DNA from: CAZQYC01 sp043746555
GTDB taxonomy: Bacteria; Pseudomonadota; Gammaproteobacteria; Steroidobacterales; Steroidobacteraceae
NCBI GenBank assembly: GCA_043746555.1
Contig: JAYTQU010000375.1
Span: 1 to 24,674 of the forward strand
Direction of reading: 5' to 3'
Length of the DNA stretch: 24,674 nucleotides
Shown here: positions 7,225 to 15,698 of the stretch, one piece after another
Position numbering within the stretch: the stretch's first letter is position 1
How the letters are laid out: each line of letters starts with the position of its first letter
The notes under the pieces: generated by a model
The model's database searches: none
Told to the model about the DNA's origin: nothing
What the model saw: the letters and a program-made list of their open reading frames with translations, nothing else
Made by a program: the position numbers and the translations under genes

Positions 7225-9815
7225 CACCGTGCAAGTGCGTCCTTACGCACGACTAATCGAATACATCCGCGCAATGCGACCGCCATTTCCGCGCCGGTTT
7301 GATAGCGATCTTGAGCGGACTTCGCCAACGCACGCGCCATGATTTGGTCGGCCATTTCCGGCAGTTCCGGACGTAGCGACAGCAGCGGAATGTGGGCTTC
7401 GATGGCGATCTTATGCATCAGTCGAGTCATCGAGTCGGCGCGAAACGGCAATTGTCCGGTAAGGAGTTGATACAGTGCGACTCCTACGGCAAATAAATCG
7501 GATCGACCGTCGAGCGGCCGGCCTTCAAGTTGTTCCGGCGACATAAACGAAGGCGTGCCAAGTACAATTCCAGTCTTTGTTCTGCTCGTATCGGTCAATC
7601 GGGCTATGCCGAAGTCCGTGATTTTCAGCTCGTCCGTGTCGGCATTGAACATTATATTAGCGGGTTTGATATCCCGGTGAAGCACATTCTGCTTGTGAGC
7701 ATAGTCGAGTGCGTCCGCGACGCGCGCCATCAACGCTAAAGCTTTAGCGATCGGCAACAGATGCATTGAATCCGCGTAGTGACTGAGATGTTCGCCGCGC
7801 AAGTATTCCATTGCAATATACGCCAAGCCGCGATCTTCTCCCGCGTCGTAGACGGTCACGATTCCCGGGTGATTTAAGCGCCCCGCCATTTCGGCTTCGC
7901 GAAAAAATCGTGCGCGAGCATCGGCCAAATCGTCTTCGGCGAACTCCTCGGCGAGCGCGATGGCCTTGATGGCCACGACGCGATTGATCTTCGGGTCGCG
8001 TCCTAGATACACGACGCCCATCGCGCCTTTGCCGAGTTCGCGCTCGATTTCGTAGCGTCCTAATACTTGCTTGCCGCTGGCTTTTGGCGCGACAGGCGCG
8101 GGCCGTAACGGCGTGACGACCGCGGATCGAGGCGGCGCGCGTTCCGACTTCGCACCCGGTTTGGTTGCCGCACTCAACGCGAGCTCTGAGCGTTTCATGC
8201 GCTCGCGTCGCGACTGCACGTCTTTGAATTGACCATTCACCGACGCAATGTACCCGTACACGTCGGCCGCTTTTCCGAATTGGCGGCGTCGTTCGTAGTC
8301 GAGACCCAAGCCGTAAATCAGTTCCAGCGATTCGGTATCGGCGGGACAGCGACGAAAAGTCTCGTAGGCAAGATCCAGCTGACCTTGGCTTTGAAAGGTC
8401 AGGCCCAGTGTACGCAGACTGCCGATCGGATCGTTGGCGCGTGCTCGCGGTTTGGCGAGCCGAAACGACGCGCGCGCGCCGGCAGTACCTAGCGTCGCTG
8501 CGCACAGTGCCAATGCCGGCAAAGTTAATTGCAACCACGCGCCCGCCATGTTCAGCAGGCCAATTTCCAGAGAAACCAATGCCGTTGCGAGTAGCACAGC
8601 GATCACCATAGCGATCAACACGCTGAGCTGCGGGAGCAACCACACGGCGAGTATAAGCACGCCAATGCTGAGCAGCCATTGAACGGCGATTCCCCAAACA
8701 GGCCGATGATAAACACGTTCGACAGTGAGGCTGGCGGCGAAACTTGCGATGATGTCCGCAGCTCCGCGCGCCTCTTTTTGCGGCGTATTCATCGCACTGA
8801 CCGAGCTGTCCGCAGTGAGGCCGACCACCACGGTACGACCCTTGAGTTGTTCTGCGCCGACTGCGCCCGTCAGTACCTGCCAATACGAATAGCGAGCGAT
8901 GGCGCGTTCGCCGGTGGCGGGAAATAGTGCGCCTCGCCAACGCATGCCGTCGTCTAACGCGAGCCGATGTTCGCCAAATTCGACCGTTTCACCATCGACG
9001 AAGTTGATGTTGGCGACCTCTGTGCCTTGTTGCGATGCGCCGATCGCCAACGCCATAGACGGCACTAGTTTGTCGCCATCGCGAATGGCGGCGATGTCGG
9101 ATCGAACCACTCGATCGTCATCCGGCGACAAAATTAAATGCCCCAATCCACTAGCGGCGGCGACCAGGCGCGACGCGGGCGGTCGCAGATCCGTCGCAAT
9201 TGGCGCGGCGAGCAGCGCATCGTGGGTTGCCGTCGCATGACCACGATCACTTTCGACGCGCGCGGTAGCAACAGACTGCGCACCCGAAGCGCCAGACGGT
9301 GCGGTCTCGATTGAAGCTTCGACGGGAAGCAAGACATTGCCGTGCTGTCTGATGGCGTCGGCAAGGGCGCGGTCTTCATCGAGATCCGCAACCGAACTAT
9401 CCAGCAACTTTTTCAGTTGCGCGTTCTGCGAAGACACGGCAGCGTCGTCGGACTCCAATAGACTGAGCGCCGCCCGAAGCCTATCCAGCCCTTGGCTGTT
9501 CTGCGATTCGCTCATCGGAAACGCAAATGCGATGGTGCGGGCACCGGCTTCACGCAATTTATTGACGAGCTGAGCATGGACGCTACGCGGCCACGGCCAT
9601 GCGCCGAGCCGCGAGGTGCTTTCTTTGTCGATGGCAATGATGGCGATCGTGGACGTCGGCGTCGCGCCGCCGGTACGCATCGCCAAATCGTACACGGCGT
9701 TTTCCGCTTGTCGGCCAAAACCCGGTGCCAGCACGCCTCCGACGAACAGCACTAAGGCTGCCATCGAGACGCTGGGGATCCAGGCGAAGCGCTTGTCCCG
9801 AAGTACGTTAAGCAC
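7224..9815 (-). CDS. CHASE2-domain receptor serine/threonine protein kinase
   Basis: An 863-residue membrane kinase. Order: a signal-anchor helix (about 13-31); an extracytoplasmic CHASE2 sensor (about 35-365) with IAIIAIDKESTSRLGAWPWPR near its start; three membrane helices (about 374-445); a short TPR-like cytoplasmic segment (about 463-540); a proline/alanine-rich linker; and a Hanks-type kinase (about 588-850). The kinase has a glycine loop GKGAMG (595-600), Lys617 in VAIKAI, HRDIKPAN (Asp715), DFG (734-736) and the activation-segment end GTPSFMSPE. It therefore looks fully active, with several threonines in the activation loop. The sensor is N-terminal and the kinase C-terminal, the reverse of PknB/PASTA kinases. 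It starts with GTG and a weak GGAA. The ligand is unknown. First gene of the operon with PP2C and FHA. Confidence 0.94.
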   Translation of the reverse strand: MLNVLRDKRFAWIPSVSMAALVLFVGGVLAPGFGRQAENAVYDLAMRTGGATPTSTIAIIAIDKESTSRLGAWPWPRSVHAQLVNKLREAGARTIAFAFPMSESQNSQGLDRLRAALSLLESDDAAVSSQNAQLKKLLDSSVADLDEDRALADAIRQHGNVLLPVEASIETAPSGASGAQSVATARVESDRGHATATHDALLAAPIATDLRPPASRLVAAASGLGHLILSPDDDRVVRSDIAAIRDGDKLVPSMALAIGASQQGTEVANINFVDGETVEFGEHRLALDDGMRWRGALFPATGERAIARYSYWQVLTGAVGAEQLKGRTVVVGLTADSSVSAMNTPQKEARGAADIIASFAASLTVERVYHRPVWGIAVQWLLSIGVLILAVWLLPQLSVLIAMVIAVLLATALVSLEIGLLNMAGAWLQLTLPALALCAATLGTAGARASFRLAKPRARANDPIGSLRTLGLTFQSQGQLDLAYETFRRCPADTESLELIYGLGLDYERRRQFGKAADVYGYIASVNGQFKDVQSRRERMKRSELALSAATKPGAKSERAPPRSAVVTPLRPAPVAPKASGKQVLGRYEIERELGKGAMGVVYLGRDPKINRVVAIKAIALAEEFAEDDLADARARFFREAEMAGRLNHPGIVTVYDAGEDRGLAYIAMEYLRGEHLSHYADSMHLLPIAKALALMARVADALDYAHKQNVLHRDIKPANIMFNADTDELKITDFGIARLTDTSRTKTGIVLGTPSFMSPEQLEGRPLDGRSDLFAVGVALYQLLTGQLPFRADSMTRLMHKIAIEAHIPLLSLRPELPEMADQIMARALAKSAQDRYQTGAEMAVALRGCIRLVVRKDALAR

Positions 9816-9846
9816 CAGGTTTTCCGTTCATGTTATCCGCGCGACC

Positions 9847-9910
9847 ATAGTCATCGCCTTAGTCGTGCCGCTAGTCATTCAAGGGGTGCCCCGACCATGC
9901 CAACTTGAAT
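9847..9910. promoter_or_regulatory. TAGTCRT triple repeat and interrupted palindrome in kinase leader
   Basis: TAGTCAT (9848-9854), TAGTCGT (9860-9866) and TAGTCAT (9872-9878) recur at an exact 12-bp period. Overlapping the last copy is an interrupted palindrome, ATTCAAG (9877-9883) with CTTGAAT (9904-9910), enclosing GGGG-TG-CCCC (9883-9892). The array lies 33-63 bases upstream of the kinase GTG. Evenly spaced direct repeats of this kind are typical of binding sites for response regulators or other oligomeric activators, but no specific regulator can be named from sequence. Confidence 0.45.
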
Positions 9911-9951
9911 AGAGCGCCAGCAAGGTGGATGTCTAGTGTCATAAGACGCGG

Positions 9952-9957
9952 AGTATA
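9952..9957 (-). promoter_or_regulatory. Possible -10 box for the kinase operon
   Basis: On the minus strand this reads TATACT, five of six consensus positions. There is no good -35 at 16-18 bases (CAATTT is the nearest), so it would need an activator or be spurious. If real, transcription starts near 9945 and the TAGTCRT repeats fall inside a leader of about 130 bases. Confidence 0.25.
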
Positions 9958-10036
9958 GAGAAGCTCGCACCGGCAAATTGTCGGGACGGTCACAGCTAGA
10001 GCATGCCGCGGATTCCCCGCGTAAACTGTTTGGTCT

Positions 10037-11389
10037 ATGTCCAAAACCCGTTCCCTTTATGTTTGCGATAGTTGCGGTAACGAAAGCCTCAAATGGCAGG
10101 GCCAATGTCCGTCCTGCGCGGCCTGGAATACGCTATCGGCCGTCCGGCTCCCGGCTAAATCCGCCAATCGGACGGACTGGGCCGGAACCAGTGGCGGGAG
10201 TCGCTTGTTGGCCGACATCGCCGAAAGCGATTCCCCGCGTTTTTCGACCGGTATTTCCGAGCTGGATCGTGTGCTGGGCGGCGGCTTGGTGCCCGGCTCG
10301 GTAACTTTATTGGGTGGCGATCCTGGGATCGGTAAGTCAACCCTGTTACTTCAGGCAGGGGATTCCCTGAGCCAATCGGTCGCGACGTTGTATGTGACGG
10401 GCGAGGAATCGCTGCATCAGGTGAGTCTACGAGCGCGCCGGCTCGGAACTGCCGGACCTACGTTGCGCCTACTCGCTGAAACAGCCGTAGAAACCATCGC
10501 CGTCGAGGCCGCCGCCGTGAAAGCGAAAGTGGTGGTCATCGACTCGATTCAAACCATGCATACCGAAGGCGTGGAGTCGTCGCCGGGTTCGGCTTCGCAG
10601 GTGCGAGAGTCGGCCGCGCAGTTGGTACGCTTCGCCAAATCGAGCGGAGTCGCTGTGCTACTCATTGGTCATGTCACCAAGGAAGGCGTCATTGCGGGAC
10701 CGCGCATTCTCGAACACATGGTCGATACCGTACTTTATTTCGAAAGCGATGCGGGGTCGCGTTATCGAATGGTGCGCGCGGTCAAAAATCGCTTCGGAGC
10801 CGCGAACGAAGTGGGCGTGTTTGCGATGTCGGAGGATGGGCTCAAGGAGGTTAAGAATCCTTCGGCGATATTTCTCTCCCAACACCCATCGCCGGTATCG
10901 GGCAGTGCCGTTCTTGTCGCCCGGGAAGGCAGTCGTCCGATGTTGATAGAAGTGCAAGCGCTCGTCGATCAATCGCAAGCCATGAATCCGCGTCGCGTAG
11001 CGGTTGGCATCGAACAGCAACGACTCGCGATGCTGCTGGCTTTGCTGCATCGACACGGTGGCGTTGCTACGGGTGGGCAGGATGTCTTTGTGAACGTCGT
11101 CGGTGGCGTTCACATCGCCGAGACCGCAGCCGACCTGCCTGCCGTTCTCGCGATTGTGTCCAGTGTGCGCGATATTCCGCTCGCTCAAGGGCTGGTGTGT
11201 TTTGGCGAATTGGGATTGGCGGGCGAGATTCGACCCGTGCCGTATGGCGAAGAGCGTCTGCGCGAAGCGGTAAAACACGGCTTTAAGCGCGCGATTGTTC
11301 CAACGGCCAACCAGCCGCGACGCGCAATCGATGGGCTGCACATCATTGCTGTCGATCGCTTGGTCGACGCACTACGTAACGCTTTTTGA
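10037..11389 (+). CDS. radA: DNA repair protein RadA (branch migration ATPase)
   Basis: RecA-like protein (450 aa) that promotes branch migration of recombination intermediates. In order: a four-cysteine zinc finger (Cys10, Cys13, Cys24, Cys27); a RecA-type core with Walker A GGDPGIGKST (Lys100) and Walker B VVVIDSIQT; the RadA-specific KNRFG motif; and a C-terminal Lon-like domain with QDVFVNVVGG and GEIRPV. Length and all motifs are standard. The ATG has no strong Shine-Dalgarno. It is transcribed away from the kinase operon across a 221-bp gap, and its last 18 bases overlap the end of the convergent corB-like gene. In related genomes radA commonly follows alr directly; here the kinase module lies between them. 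Confidence 0.97.
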   Translation: MSKTRSLYVCDSCGNESLKWQGQCPSCAAWNTLSAVRLPAKSANRTDWAGTSGGSRLLADIAESDSPRFSTGISELDRVLGGGLVPGSVTLLGGDPGIGKSTLLLQAGDSLSQSVATLYVTGEESLHQVSLRARRLGTAGPTLRLLAETAVETIAVEAAAVKAKVVVIDSIQTMHTEGVESSPGSASQVRESAAQLVRFAKSSGVAVLLIGHVTKEGVIAGPRILEHMVDTVLYFESDAGSRYRMVRAVKNRFGAANEVGVFAMSEDGLKEVKNPSAIFLSQHPSPVSGSAVLVAREGSRPMLIEVQALVDQSQAMNPRRVAVGIEQQRLAMLLALLHRHGGVATGGQDVFVNVVGGVHIAETAADLPAVLAIVSSVRDIPLAQGLVCFGELGLAGEIRPVPYGEERLREAVKHGFKRAIVPTANQPRRAIDGLHIIAVDRLVDALRNAF

Positions 11390-12676
11390 TTTTACGCCGG
11401 ATTGTTTTGCATCGGCAGCGATGGGATGGACGCGCACCGCGCGCACAGTGTTGTCGGCGATCTGCAAAATCTCCATCGATTGGCCACCGATTTTCAAACT
11501 CGTGCCGACATCGGGAATATTTTCCAAGTATTCCAAGATCACGCCATTCAAAGTGCGCGGTCCGTCAGTGGGAAGCGTCCAACCGAGACGCCGATTCAGT
11601 GTGCGCACATTGATGCCGCCGTTTACGACCAGGCTGCCGTCGGTATCGCGATGAATGTCGCGATGCAAGAGACCGGGATCGGTCGTGAACTCGCCGACGA
11701 TTTCTTCCAGCAAATCTTCAAGCGTTACTAGTCCTTGAATATCGCCGTACTCGTTGACGATGAGCGCACTACGTCGACGCAATCGCTGAAAATTCAAGAG
11801 TTGAGCGTTCAGCGTCGTTCCTTCCGGTACAAAGTACGGCTCGCGATTGCGCGCCAGTTCGATGAGTTGCTCCTTGTTTAGCGCGCCGCGCGCTAGCGCT
11901 TGTGCGACTCTTTTTAAGTGCAATATGCCCACGATTTTTTCGAGACTGCCTTCATAGACGGGAATTCGTGTGTGCGAGCTGGTTCGCAACACTTCGAGAA
12001 TGTCGTCCCAGTCGGCAGCGGCGTCGATTCCGGCGATCTCATTGCGCGGTACCATAATGTCATCGACGGTGACCTTCTCGAGATCGAGGATATTGATCAA
12101 CATGCTTTGATGCCGGCTCGGGATTACGGCGCTTGCTTCGGCAACCAATGTTCGCAACTCGTCCGAGCTCAGCGAATGCGATGCGGTCTGCTCGGCGCCG
12201 ACACCTAGAAGACGCAACAATCCGTTCGACGCGAGATTCGCCATCCACACAATCGGCGACAGCACCGCGGCGAGGACCAAATAGATCCACGTGGCCGGTA
12301 GCGCCAATCGTTCCGGATGAATCGCCCCGTAAGTTTTAGGCGCTAAATCGCCGAACACGAACATCAATACCGCGACAACGACGGTAGAGATGGCAAGTCC
12401 GGCGTCGCCCCATAAACGCGCCGCGACTATGGTCGTTAAAGTCGCGGCGCCGAAATTCGCGAAAGTGTTACCAAGTAGAATGACGCCGATCAATCGATCC
12501 GGTCGCGCCAGCAATTTCTCCGCGAGTCGCGCGCTGCGATTGCCGCTTTGAGCTTTATGCCGCAACCGATAGCGATTCAGACTCATCAACGCGGTTTCGG
12601 TGCTGGCGAAGAAAGCCGCTAAGACAATCAGCACGACAATGATCGTCACCAACGCGGCGATTGAAAGATCGTTCAT
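11372..12676 (-). CDS. CNNM/CBS-domain (HlyC/CorC-type) membrane transporter, CorB-like
   Basis: A 434-residue inner-membrane protein of the family implicated in magnesium/cobalt efflux (E. coli YfjD/CorB). The N-terminal DUF21 membrane domain (about 1-170) contains FFASTETALMSLNRYRLRH, VILLGNTFAN and FGDLAPKTYGAIHPE. A pair of CBS domains follows (about 190-330; VDDIMVPRNEI, HTRIPVYEGSLEKIVGILHLK, EYGDIQGLVTLEDLLEEIVGE), then a CorC_HlyC domain (about 345-420). The ATG at 12676 overlaps the stop of the upstream ypjD-like gene as ATGA, and is preferred to the TTG at 12682. The pair facing away from ffh is the same layout as yfjD-ypjD/ffh in E. coli. Its 3' end overlaps that of radA by 18 bp. 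Confidence 0.92.
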   Translation of the reverse strand: MNDLSIAALVTIIVVLIVLAAFFASTETALMSLNRYRLRHKAQSGNRSARLAEKLLARPDRLIGVILLGNTFANFGAATLTTIVAARLWGDAGLAISTVVVAVLMFVFGDLAPKTYGAIHPERLALPATWIYLVLAAVLSPIVWMANLASNGLLRLLGVGAEQTASHSLSSDELRTLVAEASAVIPSRHQSMLINILDLEKVTVDDIMVPRNEIAGIDAAADWDDILEVLRTSSHTRIPVYEGSLEKIVGILHLKRVAQALARGALNKEQLIELARNREPYFVPEGTTLNAQLLNFQRLRRRSALIVNEYGDIQGLVTLEDLLEEIVGEFTTDPGLLHRDIHRDTDGSLVVNGGINVRTLNRRLGWTLPTDGPRTLNGVILEYLENIPDVGTSLKIGGQSMEILQIADNTVRAVRVHPIAADAKQSGVKSKSVT

Positions 12677-13482
12677 CCCCAATGTCTACCGAGGATGGTT
12701 TCGAGCACCAGTTTCGAACCGAAGTAGGCAAGACACAGCACGACAAAGCCGCCGATGGTCCAATTGCGAACGCTGCGACCGCGCCAACCGAATCGCCACC
12801 GTCCAAATAGCAATACGGCGAGAATCAGCCACGCGACACATGACAGTGCGATCTTGCGCGACAGACTTTGCGTCCAGATATTTTCGACGAAGAAGAATCC
12901 GCTGAATAGCGCCAGCGATAACGCCGCGAAGCCCGCACCTAAAGCGGTGAACATGCCGGACTCCAGCGAGTCGATGGGCGGCAGGATCGAAAGCCAACGG
13001 AGCGGTTGTCGATCGCGCAAGCGTCGATCGAGTAAGGTCATCGCCACTGCTAGCGATGCGCCAACGGTGATCAACGAATAGGCGATCACCGACAGCGCAA
13101 TGTGCGTATTGAGCTCCCAACCGCCATGCTCGACAACGAAGCTGCGCGTTCCTTCATTGGTGACCGAGCCCACCAGGCCGGCGAAAACGATGAGAAATGC
13201 GCTTGCGCCTGCGAATCGCGATTGTCGCCACGTTGCAAGCACGGCAATAAGCGCAACGCCGAGACCGACCAGCGACGCTGTTTCGGCAATGCTCAGCGCA
13301 AACAGCGGTTTTGCGGACACTCCTCGCCACAGCACGACAGAGTGCAGCGCGATGGCTCCAATGCTAATCGCCAAGCCGATGGCGCGGCGCTGGGCGGCTC
13401 GCTCCGGGGCGGCGTGATAGACGCTGGCGATCAGCCACGCGGCGGCGGCGAGGTAACAAGCCAGAATCGCGATAGCAAGCAC
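12673..13482 (-). CDS. CcsA/HemX-like cytochrome c assembly family protein (YpjD-like)
   Basis: A 269-residue polytopic membrane protein with about eight hydrophobic segments, from MLAIAILACYLAAAAWLIASVYH to FVVLCLAYFGSKLVLETIL. The middle region GWELNTHIALSVIAYSLITVGASLAVAMTLLDRRLR, with His127, is the recognisable part of the CcsA/HemX/YpjD family, whose better-studied members handle haem for cytochrome c maturation. The exact role of the YpjD branch is not established. The start is a GTG at 13482 with no convincing Shine-Dalgarno. It overlaps the next gene by four bases (ATGA), so the two are a coupled pair, and it diverges from ffh as in other gammaproteobacteria. Confidence 0.87.
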   Translation of the reverse strand: MLAIAILACYLAAAAWLIASVYHAAPERAAQRRAIGLAISIGAIALHSVVLWRGVSAKPLFALSIAETASLVGLGVALIAVLATWRQSRFAGASAFLIVFAGLVGSVTNEGTRSFVVEHGGWELNTHIALSVIAYSLITVGASLAVAMTLLDRRLRDRQPLRWLSILPPIDSLESGMFTALGAGFAALSLALFSGFFFVENIWTQSLSRKIALSCVAWLILAVLLFGRWRFGWRGRSVRNWTIGGFVVLCLAYFGSKLVLETILGRHWG

Positions 13483-13586
13483 GGCGAGGGAGTTTCCTTG
13501 TTTGCGGTGGCTGCGATGATCGCATAAAGCGCGCTAGAAATTGAAGCACAGCGGCGGGTGCGAGGCGAATTTCCGACGCCTCCCGG

Positions 13587-13592
13587 TATACT
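13587..13592 (+). promoter_or_regulatory. Possible -10 box for the ffh operon
   Basis: TATACT lies 28 bases before the GTG start of ffh, giving a short leader of about 22 bases. No clear -35 is seen at the proper distance. The position in the divergent ypjD-ffh gap is appropriate. Confidence 0.35.
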
Positions 13593-13620
13593 GGGGGCTT
13601 TCCAACCCACCGAGATCGAT

Positions 13621-14997
13621 GTGTTTGACAAACTAAGCGAACGTTTACAGGGCGTCATCGAGTCGTTGCGCGGCCGCGGCCGACTTACCGACGAAAATAT
13701 CGCCGACACGCTTCGGCAGGTGCGCATGGCGCTACTCGAAGCGGATGTCGCGTTACCCGTCGTCAAGATTTTCGTCGACGCAGTCAAAGCGCGTGCGGTG
13801 GGGTTGGAGGTCGGCAAAAGTTTGACGCCCGGCCAAACTTTGATCAAAACAATTCACGACGAGTTGATCGCGATCCTTGGCGACGGTGCGCGCCGGCTCA
13901 ACTTGCGTGCGCAACCGCCGGTTACGATCTTGTTGGCCGGATTGCAAGGTGCGGGCAAGACCACAACAGCTGCGAAACTCGCGAAGTGGTTAAAGGACAA
14001 CGAACGAAAGAAAGTGTTGCTGGCGAGCACCGACGTTTATCGTCCGGCCGCAATCCTGCAACTGGAAAGATTAGCCGATCAACTGGAGATCGGTTTTTTT
14101 CCTTCCGATCCGAAAAAGTCGCCGCAAGTGTTGGCGCGCGAGGCGCTTGATGAAGCGCGACAATCGCTGTACGACGTATTGATAGTCGACACCGCGGGTC
14201 GGTTACACGTCGATAGCGAGATGATGACCGAAGTGCGCGAGATCGCAGAGATCGTCTCGCCGCTAGAAACTTTATTCGTTGTCGACAGCATGGCCGGACA
14301 AGACGCCGTCAACGCGGCACGCGCATTTGGCGAAGCGCTTGAACTCACCGGCGCCATTCTCACCAAAGCGGATGGCGATGCTCGCGGCGGCGCTGCGTTA
14401 TCCGTGCGCCACGTTACCGGCAAACCGATTTTGTTTTTGGGTGTCGGCGAGAAAACCGACGCACTCGAAGTGTTTCATCCCGAACGCATCGCGTCGCGCA
14501 TTCTCGGCATGGGCGATGTCCTTTCGTTAGTCGAAGACGTGACTCGCAAAATCGATCGCGAACAAGCGGAACGCTTTGCCGACAAGATGAAGAAGGGCAA
14601 GGACTTCGACATGAACGATTTATGCGAACAACTTGCGCAGGTCCAAAATATGGGCGGTCTTAGCGCGATGATGGATAAATTGCCGGCGCAATTTGCCAAT
14701 CGAGCGAAGCAAGCGCAAGCCGCGCAACCGAACGAAAAAGAAATCACTCGACAGATCGCCATCATTCGTTCGATGACGCCGCGCGAACGTATGTTTCCAA
14801 AGATGATCGACGCCTCGCGCAAACGCCGCATCGCCGCTGGTTCAGGAACGCAACCGGCAGACATCAATCGCTTGATGAAAAGTTTCTTGCAAATGCAAAA
14901 GATGATGAAGTCCTTCGGCAAAGGCGGCCTGATGAAGATGATGCGCGGCATGGGTGGGATGGGCGGTCCCGGCGGACGAATGCCTGGGATGTTTTAG
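13621..14997 (+). CDS. ffh: Signal recognition particle protein Ffh
   Basis: GTPase of the bacterial signal recognition particle (458 aa). It binds 4.5S RNA and signal sequences emerging from ribosomes and docks on FtsY. The N domain is MFDKLSERLQGVIESLRGRGRLTDEN. The G domain has GLQGAGKTT (G1, 107-115), DTAGRLHVD (G3 from Asp190) and LTKADGDARGGAALS (G4). The methionine-rich M domain fills the last 160 residues and ends in a Met/Gly tail. The GTG at 13621 is chosen because it aligns with the E. coli N-terminus; the frame is open 63 bases further upstream, but those 21 residues have no family counterpart. Unusually, ispD rather than rpsP follows, only 13 bases later. Confidence 0.96.
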   Translation: MFDKLSERLQGVIESLRGRGRLTDENIADTLRQVRMALLEADVALPVVKIFVDAVKARAVGLEVGKSLTPGQTLIKTIHDELIAILGDGARRLNLRAQPPVTILLAGLQGAGKTTTAAKLAKWLKDNERKKVLLASTDVYRPAAILQLERLADQLEIGFFPSDPKKSPQVLAREALDEARQSLYDVLIVDTAGRLHVDSEMMTEVREIAEIVSPLETLFVVDSMAGQDAVNAARAFGEALELTGAILTKADGDARGGAALSVRHVTGKPILFLGVGEKTDALEVFHPERIASRILGMGDVLSLVEDVTRKIDREQAERFADKMKKGKDFDMNDLCEQLAQVQNMGGLSAMMDKLPAQFANRAKQAQAAQPNEKEITRQIAIIRSMTPRERMFPKMIDASRKRRIAAGSGTQPADINRLMKSFLQMQKMMKSFGKGGLMKMMRGMGGMGGPGGRMPGMF

Positions 14998-15010
14998 AGT
15001 CGACACGCTC

Positions 15011-15691
15011 ATGCCTATCGTGGTTGTGGTTCCAGCCGCCGGCGTTGGCCGTCGCATGGCGGATGAACTTCCCAAGCAGTATTTGCAAATTGCGGGACGC
15101 GCCGTCATCGAATGGTCGCTCGCGCCATTTCTCGCGCGCAGCGATATCGAACGCATAGTGGTCGCGCTGTCCCCGGACGATCGACGTTTCGCCGCGTTAC
15201 CTTGCGCGAAGGATTCGCGTGTGAGCACAACCGTGGGCGGAACGCAGCGCGCCGATTCCGTATTGCGTGGCTTGGACGCGATTACCGCGACCAGTAACGA
15301 CTGGGTGTTGGTGCACGATGCCGCGCGGCCGTGTTTGCATGAAGACGATCTGGCGCAATTGATCGCTGCACTTCGCGATGACGAAGTCGGTGGGTTGCTC
15401 GCGGTGCCCGTGGCCGATACGCTGAAGTCATCCGACAACTCTCAGCGAGTACTTGCTACGACGTCGCGCGAAAATCTGTGGCGCGCGCTGACGCCGCAAA
15501 TGTTTCGCTTTGGTCTATTGCAACGCGCCTTGCGCGAATCGACGCACAACCTGACTGACGAATCGATGGCCATCGAGCGGCTCGGACTGGCACCCAAACT
15601 CATCGCCGGTCGTTCCGACAATATTAAGATCACTATCCCCGAGGATTTACTCCAGGCAGAGTTCATTCTCAAACAACGACTCGTGAAGTGA
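15011..15691 (+). CDS. ispD: 2-C-methyl-D-erythritol 4-phosphate cytidylyltransferase
   Basis: Third step of the MEP isoprenoid pathway: joins CTP and methylerythritol phosphate. It has 226 residues. The nucleotide-binding loop PAAGVGRRMADELPKQYLQIAG at the N-terminus, GGTQRADSVLRGL, VLVHDAARPCL, VPVADTLK, LWRALTPQMFRF, LTDESMAIE and GRSDNIKITIPEDL are all family signatures. The ATG at 15011 gives the canonical N-terminus; the frame remains open upstream into ffh, but the extra residues are ffh sequence in another frame. It is part of a tight cluster with ffh upstream and, after an intervening aldo/keto reductase gene, ispF downstream. Confidence 0.96.
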   Translation: MPIVVVVPAAGVGRRMADELPKQYLQIAGRAVIEWSLAPFLARSDIERIVVALSPDDRRFAALPCAKDSRVSTTVGGTQRADSVLRGLDAITATSNDWVLVHDAARPCLHEDDLAQLIAALRDDEVGGLLAVPVADTLKSSDNSQRVLATTSRENLWRALTPQMFRFGLLQRALRESTHNLTDESMAIERLGLAPKLIAGRSDNIKITIPEDLLQAEFILKQRLVK

Positions 15692-15698
15692 GGTCGAT

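Noticed and set aside
7744..8940. Long minus-strand open frame of 398 codons inside the kinase gene
   Set aside because: It overlaps the CHASE2 kinase in another frame, is extremely arginine/serine-rich and has no family features; it is a by-product of GC-rich coding sequence.
5628..9815. Kinase/phosphatase/FHA genes as a phage-defence system
   Set aside because: Kinase-based defence systems such as Stk2 or Pgl have different architecture and partners; CHASE2 kinase with PP2C and FHA is ordinary sensory signalling, and no nuclease, methylase or mobile-element genes are present.
10658..11341. 227-codon frame antisense to radA
   Set aside because: Lies wholly within radA on the other strand with no recognisable domain or ribosome-binding site.
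13558..13620. Upstream extension of Ffh by 21 residues
   Set aside because: The extra residues have no counterpart in Ffh, would overlap the promoter-like TATACT, and the GTG at 13621 matches the family N-terminus exactly.
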